Assembly (NCBI RefSeq): GCF_051106095.1
Contig: NC_135786.1
Location: 203,733,501 to 203,797,500 of the forward strand
DNA: 64,000 nucleotides
Direction of reading: 5' to 3'
Source: Pogona vitticeps
Taxonomy: Eukaryota > Chordata > Lepidosauria > Squamata > Agamidae
The notes beneath the pieces were generated by a model. It made no database searches. It was not told where the DNA came from and saw only the letters and a program-made list of their open reading frames with translations. Every line of letters begins with the position of its first letter. Position 1 is the first letter of the stretch. The translations under genes were made by a program, and so were the position numbers. Below are positions 13,801 through 24,900 of the stretch, in pieces.

Positions 13801-15909
13801 AAGCTAATAAAAACATGGCTTTTTAGAAAAAGCTTTTTGGGTTCTCCTCCTCTTACAATTGTGCAAATTTACATGTGCCTTGATTCTGTTAAGTGACCAT
13901 TATCGCCATCAGGGCTCTTTTTTCTGCCCAGAGTAGCAGCATGCAACTAGATGGCTGGTATAAACATTTAATAAATAAATAATAGTTTCTGTTTGTTTTG
14001 AATAACAAACCATCTTACACAAAGGAAATAAAAATGGTACATGTAACTTTTGTACCAGATTTAGCGTTGAATGCCAAAGCAACTATTACACTCCCATTAC
14101 TGAAATGACAGTTTGTTTTCGCAAATAAGTTTTATTGAAGTAACTGACTGTTAAGATGCTTTATTGTTTTTCCAGACTGCTTTCAAAAGGTTATTTATAC
14201 TTTGGCAAATCTTATTTCTAATGTGCATTTCTATTTCAAAGGTTGTATCAGCTTCTGGAAGGCCAAGATCCAAAAGAATTGTTCAGAACACATGATGGTC
14301 TTCAGCAGATGGCTGAAAAAGTGCATCTAGATACAACATCTGTGCTTGATCAGTTAGCAGTAACTAGTAAAGAACAAATTCTTCTTCTGTCAAAGATGGA
14401 TGCTGATGTAATTTCCCTTCGTGATTGTATGTATTGTGGTGGAGAAAGTGTCCGCCTTAGCAATCAGGTGAGTGACTGTTTTAGGATTAGTTATGATTGT
14501 AGTTGAAAAAATCCTATTAGTTGTACTGTAGTTTTACAGTTTATTTACACAGTTGGCATGTATCTTTGTGGCCGATGATTGCAAGTTAAGAAGTTACTAG
14601 CATAGGCATTTTCTGAACCACAGATGCCTACATTAGCTTCTCAACCTGCAGCAATTCACTATTGAGATTTATGCCAAATATGTTACATTTGGCACCTACA
14701 GTGATACATTTTTGTAATATTGGACACTGGTGCTGCAGTTTATATACGTACTGTAAGCTTTGTTGAACTCAGCAGCATGGAGGACTTTTGCTGTACAAAA
14801 GCTATTCTTCACACCCTAGTTTCAATTTCGTGGCTGTAAAATGTACCTATCAGGAATCAACAGCACACCTCCATAAATGGAGTGCGCAGGAGCAAGTGCT
14901 TTTGGAACTGTGCTTTGTTTTTTGCTTGGCCAGAACATTCTGGTCCAAGACTGTCATTCTCCTGCCATCTTGTCTGTTTGAGCTGGTTTACTCACCAATT
15001 AAGTTCACATGTTTTCTCAGAACTAGAAGCAGCTGCTTGGGTTTGGAAGGAGCAGACTAGCTGGTTTCCCTATACTTCAACTTCGGAATTTTTTTCTATC
15101 CCAGCTGGACTGTCTCCCTCACTCAGGCAGCAAACTATGCAGCCAGTTCAAAGATTAAGTGCAATTTTGTTGTGGCTAAGGCAGAAAGGTGCTTTCCTTG
15201 GCTGCAGCTAGTACTGGCACACCACACACTCTGGAGCTGCCCAATACTGCCTTTACTTTGACAAGTGCCCCACGACATGTCTGCTGGCACTGATCAATCT
15301 GATGGCCAGAAGTTAGGCTTTGTAGCTGTTGTAATTTTGGAGAAGGCAGATGCAGAAAAAGTACCTTGCACTACTTTTGCCCTGTCAAAGCCTCAGTGGA
15401 ACATAACCTCATGGGTTATTTTCATTACTAAAATGAATAGCAGAAGAGAACGTTTTATGGCAACCCAAATAATGGTTTGGCTACTGCCAAAATCAGCAGG
15501 TCTATGACCTAAAGCATATATTTAGGCTTCCTCACAATTCCAGTTTTCAGTCTCAAAGAACCAATTTCAAAATTGTTTGGCCACTATCTGGAGGAGATTG
15601 CCATTTTAAGTTCCATTATAATTTTCTAGATGTATGTTATATATAGATGTGCTAAATGCATTATGGTGTTTCTCCCATGTTTAGGAGCTGGCAGAGCAAT
15701 TTGATCAGTTGGAATTCCAGTTGAATAAATTAAATCAGCTTATTATGGATTTTCTTGCTGATATAAAAACTAAGAAGAAGGTGCTGGAGAATAATAAATT
15801 ACCACAGATGGAAAGAAAACTGTACACGTACTTTTTCAAAGATGAAGAGCATTTAAAGAATGTTGTGGAAAGATTGGAGCAACAAGTTAAGGTTCAAGCC
15901 ATGTCTTGA
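3891..15909 (+). CDS. HAUS3: HAUS augmin-like complex subunit 3 (four coding exons)
   Basis: HAUS3 is one of eight augmin subunits. Augmin recruits gamma-tubulin to existing spindle microtubules and so drives branched nucleation in mitosis. Coding exons are 3891-4805, 11322-11761, 14242-14467 and 15685-15909 (phases 0, 2, 0), giving 601 aa against about 603 in human. The N-terminus keeps the family blocks LNGEDFDWLFE and FLEWFC..NVNEQ near residues 23-50. Later blocks include STAALTSYTKKQFFQGI, LLNMPVV.GDFDLQIA, KQKASFELLQL.YEIELRK and, at the end, NNKLPQMERKLYTYF. Most of the protein is heptad-rich and coiled-coil-like. An in-frame TGA at 3870 precedes the chosen ATG, so that start is secure. 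No frameshift or stop is seen. Introns make a retrocopy unlikely. The 5' UTR exon is not placed; an acceptor at 3833 (TTTGTGACAG) probably joins it to the first coding exon. Confidence 0.96.
5140..5390. repeat. Head-to-head inverted pair of SINE/CR1-tail units (long hairpin)
   Basis: Arm 5155-5239 and arm 5285-5368 are nearly exact reverse complements of about 84 bp, with a loop of about 45 bp. The right arm contains a tRNA-like B-box (GAGTTCAATTCCC) and ends in a CR1-type tail (GATCCATAGGGTCTCTTCC). Two tRNA-derived SINE pieces in opposite orientation, or one foldback element, would both explain it. It lies in HAUS3 intron 1, 350 bp after the exon. Confidence 0.75.
5657..6084. mobile_element. 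Tigger-like (Tc1/mariner superfamily) MITE
   Basis: The element starts CAGTGGTGTCTTGC and ends GCGAGGCACCACTG as inverted repeats, with TA on both sides (5655-5656 and 6085-6086). It is 428 bp and non-coding. Its core has ATGGCTCC/ATGGCTGCC motifs shared with the copies at 7641 and 31055. The TIR type and the TA duplication fit pogo/Tigger-derived elements. Confidence 0.8.
6130..6230. mobile_element. Old hAT-type MITE remnant
   Basis: TTGGACTACAATTCCCAAAA and a later inverted counterpart (GTTGTAATCCAGAAA) match the palindromic hAT MITE type that is intact at 26831. It is degenerate and no target duplication is visible. Confidence 0.4.
7641..7961. mobile_element. Tigger-like MITE, right end lost
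   Basis: It starts with TA then CAGTGGTGCCTCGCTTAGCG and continues through AAAATGGCCGCC motifs, then stops near 7961 without the right inverted repeat. The neighbouring L1 is also missing sequence there, so one deletion probably removed both. Confidence 0.7.
8396..8533. mobile_element. Palindromic MITE
   Basis: The left arm (8400-8446) holds CCATAAGG..CACCAAATTTTAGGAG and the right arm (8470-8519) is its inverse with TTTGGTGCGTCTTATGG. The end GCGAAAAATACGGTA is typical of a dispersed family I have seen in lizards. The loop is about 23 bp. It is inserted in the L1 remnant. Confidence 0.65.
10760..11321. other. HAUS3 intron 1, unassigned part
   Basis: The stretch includes a fragment near 11120-11210 (CTCTCCTCTGTCACCCTCATTAAGAGG) that matches the BovB piece at 33000 and may be a small BovB remnant. 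Otherwise nothing is recognised up to the acceptor at 11321. Confidence 0.35.
11322..11761 (+). CDS. HAUS3: HAUS3 coding exon 2
   Basis: The acceptor is TTTATTTTTCAG and the donor GTAAGC. The exon carries the conserved block around LLNMPVVGGDFDLQIARQ and KQKASFELLQLAYEIELRK. It ends in phase 2 (AG of an Arg codon). Confidence 0.95.
12060..12125. repeat. TA/TG/CA microsatellite
   Basis: Alternating purine-pyrimidine: a TATATA run, then a TG run, then CACACA, in HAUS3 intron 2. Confidence 0.8.
12435..12923. mobile_element. Non-autonomous hAT (Charlie-type) element
   Basis: The ends CAGTGGTTCTTAAC and GTTAAGAACCACTG are inverted, and the 8-bp target duplication CTCTAAAT is exact at 12427-12434 and 12924-12931. 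An 8-bp duplication is diagnostic for hAT. It is 489 bp. G-rich patches next to both ends (GGGGGCG) are also partly inverted. It has no transposase. Confidence 0.88.
12932..14241. other. HAUS3 intron 2, remainder
   Basis: About 1.3 kb of AT-rich intron. A short L2-like 3' trace lies near 13760-13985 (CTTAGACC..CTCGCAGCTTTCCGG, ending in AATAAATAAATAA). No exon is seen. Confidence 0.4.
14242..14467 (+). CDS. HAUS3: HAUS3 coding exon 3
   Basis: The acceptor is TATTTCAAAG and the donor GTGAGT. It encodes LYQLLEGQDPKELF and LDQLAVTSKEQ, matching human LYQVLEG and QDQLAVSAQE. It ends in phase 0. Confidence 0.94.
14468..15684. other. HAUS3 intron 3
   Basis: This is 1.2 kb with no recognised repeat. 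Several open frames of 80-110 codons occur but have no family features, so I treat them as chance. Confidence 0.5.
15685..15909 (+). CDS. HAUS3: HAUS3 coding exon 4 with stop
   Basis: The acceptor is CCCATGTTTAG. It encodes ELAEQFDQLEFQLNKLNQ through KLYTYFFKDEEHL to a TGA at 15907. The 3' UTR follows; no AATAAA was spotted nearby, and an ATTAAA lies near 16521. Confidence 0.95.
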   Translation, partial: ELAEQFDQLEFQLNKLNQLIMDFLADIKTKKKVLENNKLPQMERKLYTYFFKDEEHLKNVVERLEQQVKVQAMS

Positions 15910-16439
15910 ATACAAGATTTTATACTTCGAAATTTTCTTTAAAATGTTAGAACTTTTGTATTGAACACTGAAATGTGCTGGATGAAGAACAGTGAGAAGG
16001 AGGGAAATCCACTGGTCAAGTGTTTACTTGAACAGTTACATATCCTGTGGTTCAGGGACAAAATAACATTTGGCAAATATTCTCATTGAAAATTTAAAGG
16101 ACTAGGAAATCCCAACTTTGTACAGCGATTCTATATAGATCTGTTACTTTTTTGTTTATTGTATGATTTTGAAGGAGGAAGTTTGCCAGATTTTAGTTTA
16201 CTCCGGAGGTGAAGCAAAATGAGTAGAATGCTTCATTCCCACAAGTTCTTCAGTTCGATTTCTCCTAGATCCGAAGACTAACAATTGCATCACCACAGCC
16301 TCTGTATCATTATAAAACTGACTGCATATTGCATGCACATAGATAACTTTCACCATGCCTATTTGTGCCTAATATTGGTACTAATATTAGTTTAGCTAAT
16401 ATAATCTGTTTTGGATTTTACTTCCCCAATGTTTTTTGA

Positions 16440-16720
16440 ATGCTCCCCAGCAGCCATTCCTAACCTGGTGCTTTTCAGATGTATTGGAACAAAATTCCCA
16501 CTTGGGTTGATGAAAGTTTTAATTAAACCCAGAGGTCACCAAGCTGGAGAAGGCTTCTGTACAGACTGTCTGCTGCAATACAGAAATATACAGTAACGCA
16601 TGATTGACATTATAATCTTATACTTGCTTACCTAAAAGTAAGCCTTGCCAAACTTAATGGAACCTGCTTCTAAACAGACACATATAGGAGTAGGCTGTTA
16701 GTATTCTATCTTGTGCGTTA
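16440..16720. repeat. Old MITE remnants
   Basis: About 16445-16510 resembles the hAT MITE type (CCTAACCTGGTGCTTTTCAG). About 16604-16695 resembles a dispersed squamate palindrome with AAGTAAGCC and AACTTAATGG motifs. Both are degenerate. Confidence 0.35.
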
Positions 16721-17165
16721 CAGTGGTTCCTTGGTTTACGAACTTAATCTGTATTGGAACAGTGGACGCAAGTAAAAATGTTCGTAAGTCAAAGCACCAT
16801 TTCCCATAGGAATGCATTGAAAACCGATTACTCCATATGGGCCGAAGAAAAAAATACAAAAAATTAAAATAAAAACATAAAAATAAAACACGCTGTGGTG
16901 GGAGAAGGCTGGGAAAGGTTTCGGATGGCTACGGGAGGTGGCGGTTTCAGCCCTGGTGGTCCCGCGGGGGGGAAGGCTGGGAAGAGTCTGGGAGGGCAAG
17001 GGGGGTGGCGGCAGGCCCGTGCAGAGGTGCAGAAAGGCCGAGTAGGTTCTGGGAGGGCAAGGGGGTGGTGATTTTGGCCACGGTAGGCCCACACAGGGAT
17101 GGAGGAAGGCCCAAACCGCTGCCTGCTGTACCCCTCTGGGACCCTACCCGGTCTTTCAACCATTC
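16721..17165. mobile_element. Tigger-like MITE with GC-rich core, right end lost
   Basis: TA then CAGTGGTTCCTTGGTTTACG at the left. The inner GAATGCATTGAAAACCGATT is shared with the copies at 26232 and 57545. The core (16900-17130) is GC-rich, with the phrase GGGAGGGCAAGGGGG repeated. No right TIR is found, so the end is approximate. Confidence 0.65.
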
Positions 17166-17399
17166 TTGGACTAAGTATGTTATTAAGAACAGGAAAGCAT
17201 GCATTTTTTTAATCCTGTACATATTATACTCATACAGAGTTCTGGGCTCTATTCTGTTTTATTCTCAGTTTGTGGCTTGAGAAAACGAGAACATTTAGAT
17301 TTCATAGCTTAGAAAGAATATTAACCATTAGAAAAAATAATCAAGTTTAAGGATGTGTCACTGGAGATCAAAACTATCCATACTATTGTATTCCCAGTT

Positions 17400-17690
17400 A
17401 CAATCAATGCACATGTGTGAAAGCTGGACAGCAAAGAGGCTGATAGGAAAAATCTTTTAAAATATGGTGCTGAAGGAGAGCTTTGCGGATACCCCGGACT
17501 GCTAGAAAAATAAGTAAGTGGGCCCTACAGAAAACCTCTGGAGGCAAAAATCACAAAACTGAAGCTTTCCTACTTTAGGCACATCATGAGAAGGCAAGAT
17601 TCACTGGAAAAAACAATGCTGGGAAGGATAGAAGGGAGCAGGAAAAGAGGAGGGCCAAATACAAATTGATCAACTTTCTAAAGGATTTTA
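17400..17690 (+). mobile_element. RTE-clade LINE 3' fragment
   Basis: Same family as the piece at 1915: AAACTGAAGCTTTCCTACTT, then CATCATGAGAAGGCAAGA, then GAAAAGAGGAGGGCC, the coding traces of YF.HIMRRQ and RKRG. It is degenerate. Confidence 0.65.
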
Positions 17691-17819
17691 TAAGAACTAT
17701 TTGAGTTCCAAAGTTTGGGAACCAGTGCTTTTTGGGGCACTTCTTTTTGGAAAGACCCAGTGAAGCCTGCTGTGATTGTAGGTAAATTCAGGCATTTGTG
17801 AATTAATCCCATTTTAATG

Positions 17820-18560
17820 CTTTTATCCTTCCAGTCTTTTTGTGTTCAGAATATTATGTATGGTTCTGTCTTCCCATGAATGGCTTTATCTTCCATCTCC
17901 TGGACCACGAAGCAGCTTCCAATACCATCAACCATGGTGTCCTTCTGAGGCACCTTTCTGGGATAGGTCTTAGAGGTACTGTTTTACCGCGGTTCCGATC
18001 TATCCTCAATGGCCAAACTAAGAAGCGGGCATTGGGGGAATCCTGTTTGACACCTTGGCCATTGCCCTGTGATGTCCTTCAGGGTTCAGTTCTGCCTGTT
18101 ATTCAACATCTATATGAAACCACAGGAAGAGGTTGTTCAGAGTTTTGGGGTTCAGTGTCCTTCAGCTCTCTCCTTCCCATCTGATTACAGGGATGCTGTT
18201 CTTTGCCTAGACCAGTACTTTTTGTCAGTAATAGATAGGGTGAGGGCTAACTAATTGAAACTTACATCTAGACAGGATAGAGGTGCTCCTGGTCAGTCAC
18301 ACGGCAAGTTAAGATAGGGATCCAGCCTGTACTGGGTGGGGTTACACTGCCCCTGAAACAATAAGGTCTGTAGCTTGGGTATACTGGATTCAACCCTGAG
18401 CTTTGGATGCATAGGTCTCAGTGGTGGCCAGGAATGCCTTTGCACAGTAAAAGCTGGCACACCAGCTGCACTCATTCATTGGATTACTACAAGATAGTCC
18501 AAGTGTTTGGAAACTTCAGCCAGAGATGTAAAGACACCCAAGTAAGCTTCATGGCTGACC
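17820..18560 (+). mobile_element. L2-clade LINE RT fragment, old
   Basis: The + strand encodes NTINHGVLLRHLSGIG.RGTV and GSVLPV, a decayed match to AFDTIDHGVLLDRLAGLG..GTVLRWF and GSILSPMLFNIYM of the well-kept L2 copy at 34-37 kb. It is much older than that copy. Confidence 0.75.
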
Positions 18561-21440
18561 AGACATTTGAATGTTTAGTCTATCTATTCCTGGTGAATTA
18601 CACTTTTGCTGTGTCACTGGGGTTGTTTGCTGACTGACCACAATTCCATTTAGACCCCATTTCAACAGTTTGGAGAAAAAGTTTGCTTTGGCTCAGATCT
18701 TTAGACGCCACCAAATATAAAATTTAAAAATTATGTGTTGTTGATTCTGCATCCGGTGTGTTCTAGATACAAAGTACTCGGGGATGGTTTAATTGTCCCT
18801 CCTTGTGGTGCTCTGGACCATGCAACTTTCCTCGAGACCACATTGATGGCATGGTATCTAACCCTGTCATGTCCCACTTGATTTTCACTGGTACCTCTCC
18901 TGAGATGCACAGTACGGAACTGGGTCCAATCTTAATTCAGAAAAACCTGAAGCTTCATAGCTTCCCATCATCTCTGGGAAGTAAAAAAAATGCTTACATT
19001 TGCTTTACTGATATAACTTTTAGCCAAAAGTGGATTCACAGGAGCAGAGCTCCAAGTGAAAAGCTTTTCCTATCAAGGACTACATTGCTACTTGGGAAGC
19101 CTCTAAGGGCTGCATGGCATTGTTATCATAGACATACAAATATATTCCAGTGGTATTTTGCCTGCTCAGACCTAAGAAATGGCTCCTTTGTTAATTCTGA
19201 GCAGTGGAAAGCTTCCATGAAAGATTTTGTTTCGGGAGAGGGAAAGGATGGGCCAGAGTGGGAATGTCTAATGGTGGGACATCACCCATGTCTGTTTTAT
19301 AATTTGATGACTTTCAAAGTAATGTTTGCTTATACACATCCCATGGATAAATTATGCATATGTAAGTGCTCTAGGAAACAAGACTGCAGTATATCAGAAT
19401 ATTGAGATACCCTGAAGCTTGACTTGGGGAAGGCAACAACGAAGGATTTGCTCACATTATCCACCATATGTTGGTGCACAGCCTAATGAGGAATCTTTTA
19501 GGTCGAAAGCTGCCTATTTGTTTAATATTTAGTGGTCCAATGAAGGCATCACCTGTCCTTGCCTTTGTAATGTGTAAGGACCACACAACTTTGTTTTTTC
19601 CTCCCCCAAATTTTTGTAGGTTTTTTTGTATGTACACCCTGCAGAGTTTTTTCTTTGTTCTTGTCAGAATCACTATAGTACAATTGGTGTATCAGATTAT
19701 TTTCGCCCAATAATGGACAACACCATGCAATCTTCCATGGTGCAGAGTACCATGAGGGGTACAGAGTACACACCAACATAGTTGTGAAGGACTGTGTCTA
19801 TGTGAACATCCCATTTAGGCTTACCTTGGTTTTGCCAACTCCAATCAGTAGCCTATGAAGTCATTTCCAAATAACTCAGTTCTCTGTATGCCTAGGGGTT
19901 AGATTTTCCTGAAATTTTAAGAGGTTTTCTACATTACTATCCTGGTATTCTCTGCTATTTCTTCAAGATTTACGATATTCTGGGGGGGGGGACTCCTTGA
20001 TTTTAGTTTGAGAGGGGTGGTATGGTAGCTGAAGAATGTATGTAGAAAACCTCTTAAATTTTGATCTAGAATGTGAACATATTCAGGCAGCCCTGATCAC
20101 CTGTTGGTTGATCCTTTCACTCCAGAAACACCAACATGAGGCTGTTCTTTGATAATGACCTGGAAGGGGTCATAAATAACAAAAAGGGCCCTTGTCAGGG
20201 CCAAAGCTAATCATAACTACTATTCACATAACAGGCTTATCAATACCAACTGCATCAGTTCTGCCAGACACATGACTGTGATATACTGTGTATTGCAGAG
20301 GTTTGCTGCTAGGTAAGTAATCTGTAAAATGTCAACAGGGCAGGAACATGATTCACTTCAAACATACCACAGATCTGCTAGATTTATATGATGATTTGGG
20401 ATACAACTAAATGGATGTTATGTACATCCCACACACTATGGTTCTGAACAAGGGCGATTTCATGTGCCACCCCTTGTCTTCATGTGCTGTCCTTAAAAGA
20501 AAAGGGGGAGAAAGGATTTTGGATTTCAGTTCCAAAGGTCTAAAATGATTTTTGTTAGAAGAAGCATATACAGGCCACGCCCATTTGGCTCTTACAGTAT
20601 CCTTAGTTGTCATAGAGCCCAAGAGTGCAATGCTGCTTGAAGTATTTTCTAGAAGTACAGGTGACGAATTGGCATTTCATCATCTCTTTCCAATTAAATT
20701 TTAGGCCACCTATGATAAATTCATCTGTGCTGCAAGGAAGGCTATGCTATGTCTCAGCAAAGGGATAGGCACCCTGTGGCCCTCCATTTTTTTAATTGCA
20801 GCCACCTCCATCTCTCACAGTATTAGCTATGCAAGTTTGGGCTGATCGGGATTATAAATCAACGCCATCTGGAAGCCCAGAATTTGTGCTCCAAACCCTT
20901 ATGAGCAAACTCCTCTCAGGAAAACTGCTGTTTTATAATATTCACTAATATGTATCACTCTACTCCAAAGTAAGCCAGACCACCACAGTCACAATCATTT
21001 TGACATTCGTTCCCCTTATGCCTTGTAACACTTCATGTGTGAACTACACTACCTGTGGTGGAGAACAGCTAGTGTCCCAGCAGAAGGTACTCCTTCCGAT
21101 TCAGTCCATCAGCTCTCATATATACTGCTATCTACCAAACTATAAATTCCTAACGCAATACTGCAGAAAACAAGCATTGCAGCTTTTACTCGCTTGGCAA
21201 ATAAAGCTCTATTTGCAAACGACGTCGTTTATTTCCTATTGTCGCGGCGGCTTTGAACCCACTGTGGTAGAGAAGCAAAACCTAAACATAATACAGTACT
21301 TGACATATTGGGACTTGGGATTCTTATTGGGCTCTCTAGGGCGCTTAAATTTAGGCTCGTAGCCTGTGTAAGCTCTTTTGTTCCACGGTCGTCTGTAAAA
21401 TAAAGGCTCAATAGTTTCTCGTGAATAAGCACGGGCTAGT
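18560..21440. other. Spacer between HAUS3 and TMEM70
   Basis: No gene is recognised. A run of about 590 bp open on the + strand (18803-19405) has no ATG near its start and no known motif. A foldback (arms 19909-19933 and 20039-20062, AAGAGGTTTTCTACAT) and an old hAT-MITE remnant (about 20765-20885, CTGTGGCCCTCC) are visible. Confidence 0.45.
19909..20062. repeat. Foldback with about 23-bp arms
   Basis: AAGAGGTTTTCTACAT at the left returns inverted as ATGTAGAAAACCTCTT at the right, about 105 bp away, with a G-run between. A small MITE relic is possible. Confidence 0.5.
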
Positions 21441-21900
21441 GGTGTGTTTGTTTTGAGGAAGCACCGCCCACGGGAGCCCTTCGTAGCAGGGGAACAGAAA
21501 CGACGCTCTAGCCGCCGCCCGTCCCGCTATAGCGGGGAAACTCCGCCGGAAGGGGAGGGAAGGGAGGAGGGGGCGGCGGCCCCGGCAAGGGAAGTCGGCT
21601 TTGCGCGGTCGTCCGTCTGTCCGTCCTAAGCAGGAGGGGGCGTCACACGGGAGACCGAGGGGCGCGAGCGATGTTGCAGCTGGCCGGGCTGGGCTCTCGT
21701 GCGCTCGGCTTAAGGCCGTGGCGTTGGGTCTCTGGAAGATGGCAGAGGCTCTCGGCAGCCCCCCCGGAGTCGAGCCAGCCTTCGGCGGCTTCCCGGCGCA
21801 GGCCCCGGCCGGCAGTCGCTTGGCGCGGGAGCGCTGGATCCCTTCCTTGGATGGTGGAGAACAAGCAGGTGCTGCGGCTTAGGGCGCGCTCCCTTCTCGC
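21440..21900 (+). promoter_or_regulatory. TMEM70: CpG island promoter of TMEM70
   Basis: This is a dense CpG stretch around the first exon, with an ETS-type CCGGAAG near 21547 and GC-rich boxes, and no clear TATA box. In mammals the TMEM70 promoter is shared with divergent ELOC; no ELOC coding exon is visible to the left here. Confidence 0.75.
21671..21868 (+). CDS. TMEM70: TMEM70 exon 1 (presequence)
   Basis: ATG at 21671. The exon ends ACAAGCAG before GTGCTG, phase 0, which is the only one of the frames tested that stays open into exon 2. Confidence 0.8.
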
Positions 21901-24900
21901 CCCCCCCCCGGGTGAATTACGGGAGAGCAGGAAGAACTGCCTAGACTTCTTAGTGGGGATTTCAGGAGTCATCTGTACCAAGTTCCATTGATTCAAATAG
22001 GCCTGTAATGCTAAAGCAAGTCACAACGAGAGTAGGCCTATTTGAATCAATGAAACTGAACGGAGGGGGTTGCCTCACCAAATCCCCATTGGTTCAGCGG
22101 GCCGGTTCTAGGAGAAAGTTTAATTAGTTGGAAATGTGCTGGAGGAGAGCTTTGTGGATATCTTGGAATGTTAGAAAAACCAAACAAATGGGTCCTAGAT
22201 CAGATCAAGCCTGAACTACAATGAAAACAAAGGCTTCTCTGGAAAAGACAATAACGCTAGGAAAGGTGGAAGGCAGCAGGAAAAGAGGAAGACCAAACAT
22301 GAGATACATTGACTCCCTAAACTTGCCTAAAGGATACCACAGGCTTGAGGGTGTAAAAGCTGAGCAGGGCTGGTGGGGACAGGAGAGCCACTCATTCATG
22401 GGGTCACCAGATGCTGGAGGTAACTTGATAACACATAATTCTAGTACAATTTACTATGTTAAGCAAGGAGGCTTTGGCCAGTATGTGATTTTGCATATGA
22501 TCATAGGAGTGCTTGTTTGGTCATAGACGCTAGGACAGGGCTCCTTGCAGAATTGCAGACAAATGCGAGGGGGGGGGGAAATCTCTGCCACACAAATCAA
22601 AGAGCCAAAGCATGATAATGTACCATAAGAGCACACCCTCCAATAGCCCTCTTCCTAGTGGAAGGGAAAAATGAAGCAAAGAGCTGGTCTTAAGAGCCTT
22701 TAAAAAATGCCTGCCCTGGTTTACCCTTTTTGTGTTTTAGTGAGAACAGTTTTACTTGCTAATGTGTCCAGTACACATCAGTTAACCACTTCTCACCCAA
22801 ACACAAAGCAATTGTCAGTGCTGTTTTTCAACAAGTGTGAATAGTAAAGTAGTCAGCAGAAGAGGGTTTTCTGTAGACCATCTTGACTGCTGCCATTGGT
22901 GTTATTAACATCCACGCTGCCCTTTGCTATGTAAAGCTTAGCATCCTTTTTTTTTTTTTTGCTGGCAAAGTGAGCATGATATTTTGCAGCAATATTGGGC
23001 TATTTCCTGACTTTTTGAATCGTGGGTACAGAAGCATAATATTCCACATTCATAAACTGGAGGTTTTTTTGAACAATTGATTTGTTGATTTGTTTCTTTG
23101 TTTCATTTCTATACTGCCCATCTGACCAAAGGCCACTCTGGGTGGTTTACAACGCAAAGAAAAGACAAAAATCATAACATAATAAACATGGTTAATAATT
23201 CAAAATTCAACATAAAGTAGAACAGTGAGTACACTGCAGAGAAAGATATAGTGGCTTGGTAGATTTCTGAGGGTGAACCAGTCCACAGACTGTGTTTTCT
23301 GTTAGGGTGCATAGTTTATTTTCGTTGTATTTTGGAAATTAATAATATCACATTATGTCAAAAAGGCAGTGTTGTCTTATGGTTAGTGTGTTTTACTGGG
23401 ACTTGGTTCTGATCCTGGCTGAGTCATGAATCCCACTAGCCGACCATGGGCCAATAATCTACCCTCATCTTGACTTCCTCATTTTGTTGTGATGATAAAG
23501 TGGCAAAGAAGAAAGGTGTCTTTTCTGCCTTAAGGTCATTGGAACAAAAGTAGAATATGAACATAACCAACCTGTAAATGAAAAGCTCTAATGAATGCAT
23601 TAATTGTCAATCACAACTACTGTGTAGTCTTGTCCTATTATTCATTTAAGTTCTCTGAATGGTGAGTGTGTCTGTATAAAACCCTACGAAACTATTGGTC
23701 ATAATATTGGTATGTCTTTGCTGGCTGTGGTTTTTACTTCATAGATGCCATTTGGCCATGTGGAGTCACTTTGCTGTTTCAGCACATCATCCAGCCATAA
23801 AGATTCTGAATATGGAAGATTAATTTACCGTGGAAATTTAGCAAAGGCAGTAGCAGGTAGGCTGCTTGAATTATGCTTGTTAAAAATACTTTGGCTTTGA
23901 ATAATTATATTTAACAAATGTCAAATGCCTAAAAATGGCATGGGATGTGGGTTTCTGTCTCAGTGGCTAGTATTTTTAAAGAACCCCAAAAGCCAAAATC
24001 AACAGATTTGGGGACATTTTTGTCCCAGTTTTGGTTTGGTGGTTTATTTTGTTTATAGAAACTAAAACTCTTTATGTGACAAACAGATCAAATCTGGAGA
24101 CATTGTTTACTGCTGTGCAGTGGGCTTATTGCCTCTAAGCATTCTGTAACAAAATGTGACTATGGAAAATTAAAATGTCCCATCCTAGTGCAGGAGGGTT
24201 AAATACAGGAAAAGGTCTGTGTCAAATAGGCTATCTTCTGAACTCTCATATTATAGTCATATTCGTGTTTACCTTGTGTGCTCTGAAGCCTTAATGTTTT
24301 AAGAGGTTTTATCCATAGTAGGTTTCTTTATGTTTCCAGCTTAATGTTGCAGTCCTGTATAAACCTATTTAGAAATAATTCCCATTACCCAAAATCACAC
24401 TAGTTTTTGTGCACATTGTAGCATAATCATGGAAGTTGTGGCAGCTGATTGAAACTAATTGGCATCCTTCTGGTTGTGTATCTGGTCACATTATGGTCAC
24501 ATTAATTAATTAGCCTCAGTTAACTGCTATGACTTCCATGATGGTGCTAATCTACATGGAAGAAAGAAATAGAATGTTGGCCACTGAATTTAATGGCACT
24601 TTCCCCTGATGTATGAGTATAGAATTGCAGCCTAATTGAAGGGCTTCTTGAATTAGAGCCTGAGCCAATCACACCTGGCAAAAGAACCTTAGTTATACCG
24701 ATACAGTGGTTTTTAACATCATTTCATAATTTCCCAAGCACAAGATGCAAGGCAAACACTGATTCATTTTCCCTGACAGCTGTTTATTTCCAGTTCATTT
24801 TCCCCTCGGGCTCAGGTTTCCAGGTGCTGTTGCAACTTGATGTCTACTGTGCTTGTAACCTTTTTTTAAAAAAAACTATTTATCAACGAATCAGCATGTT

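Noticed and set aside
14788-15507. Several 80-110 codon frames in HAUS3 intron 3
   Set aside because: No homology that I recognise, and exons 3 and 4 of HAUS3 join cleanly without them.
18803-19405. 200-codon open frame on the + strand
   Set aside because: It opens at TTG, has no recognised motif, no splice or promoter context and no CpG island. I treat it as chance, though conservation in related species would change that.
15940-21440. ELOC expected on the minus strand beside TMEM70
   Set aside because: I looked for its conserved peptide blocks in this interval and saw none.
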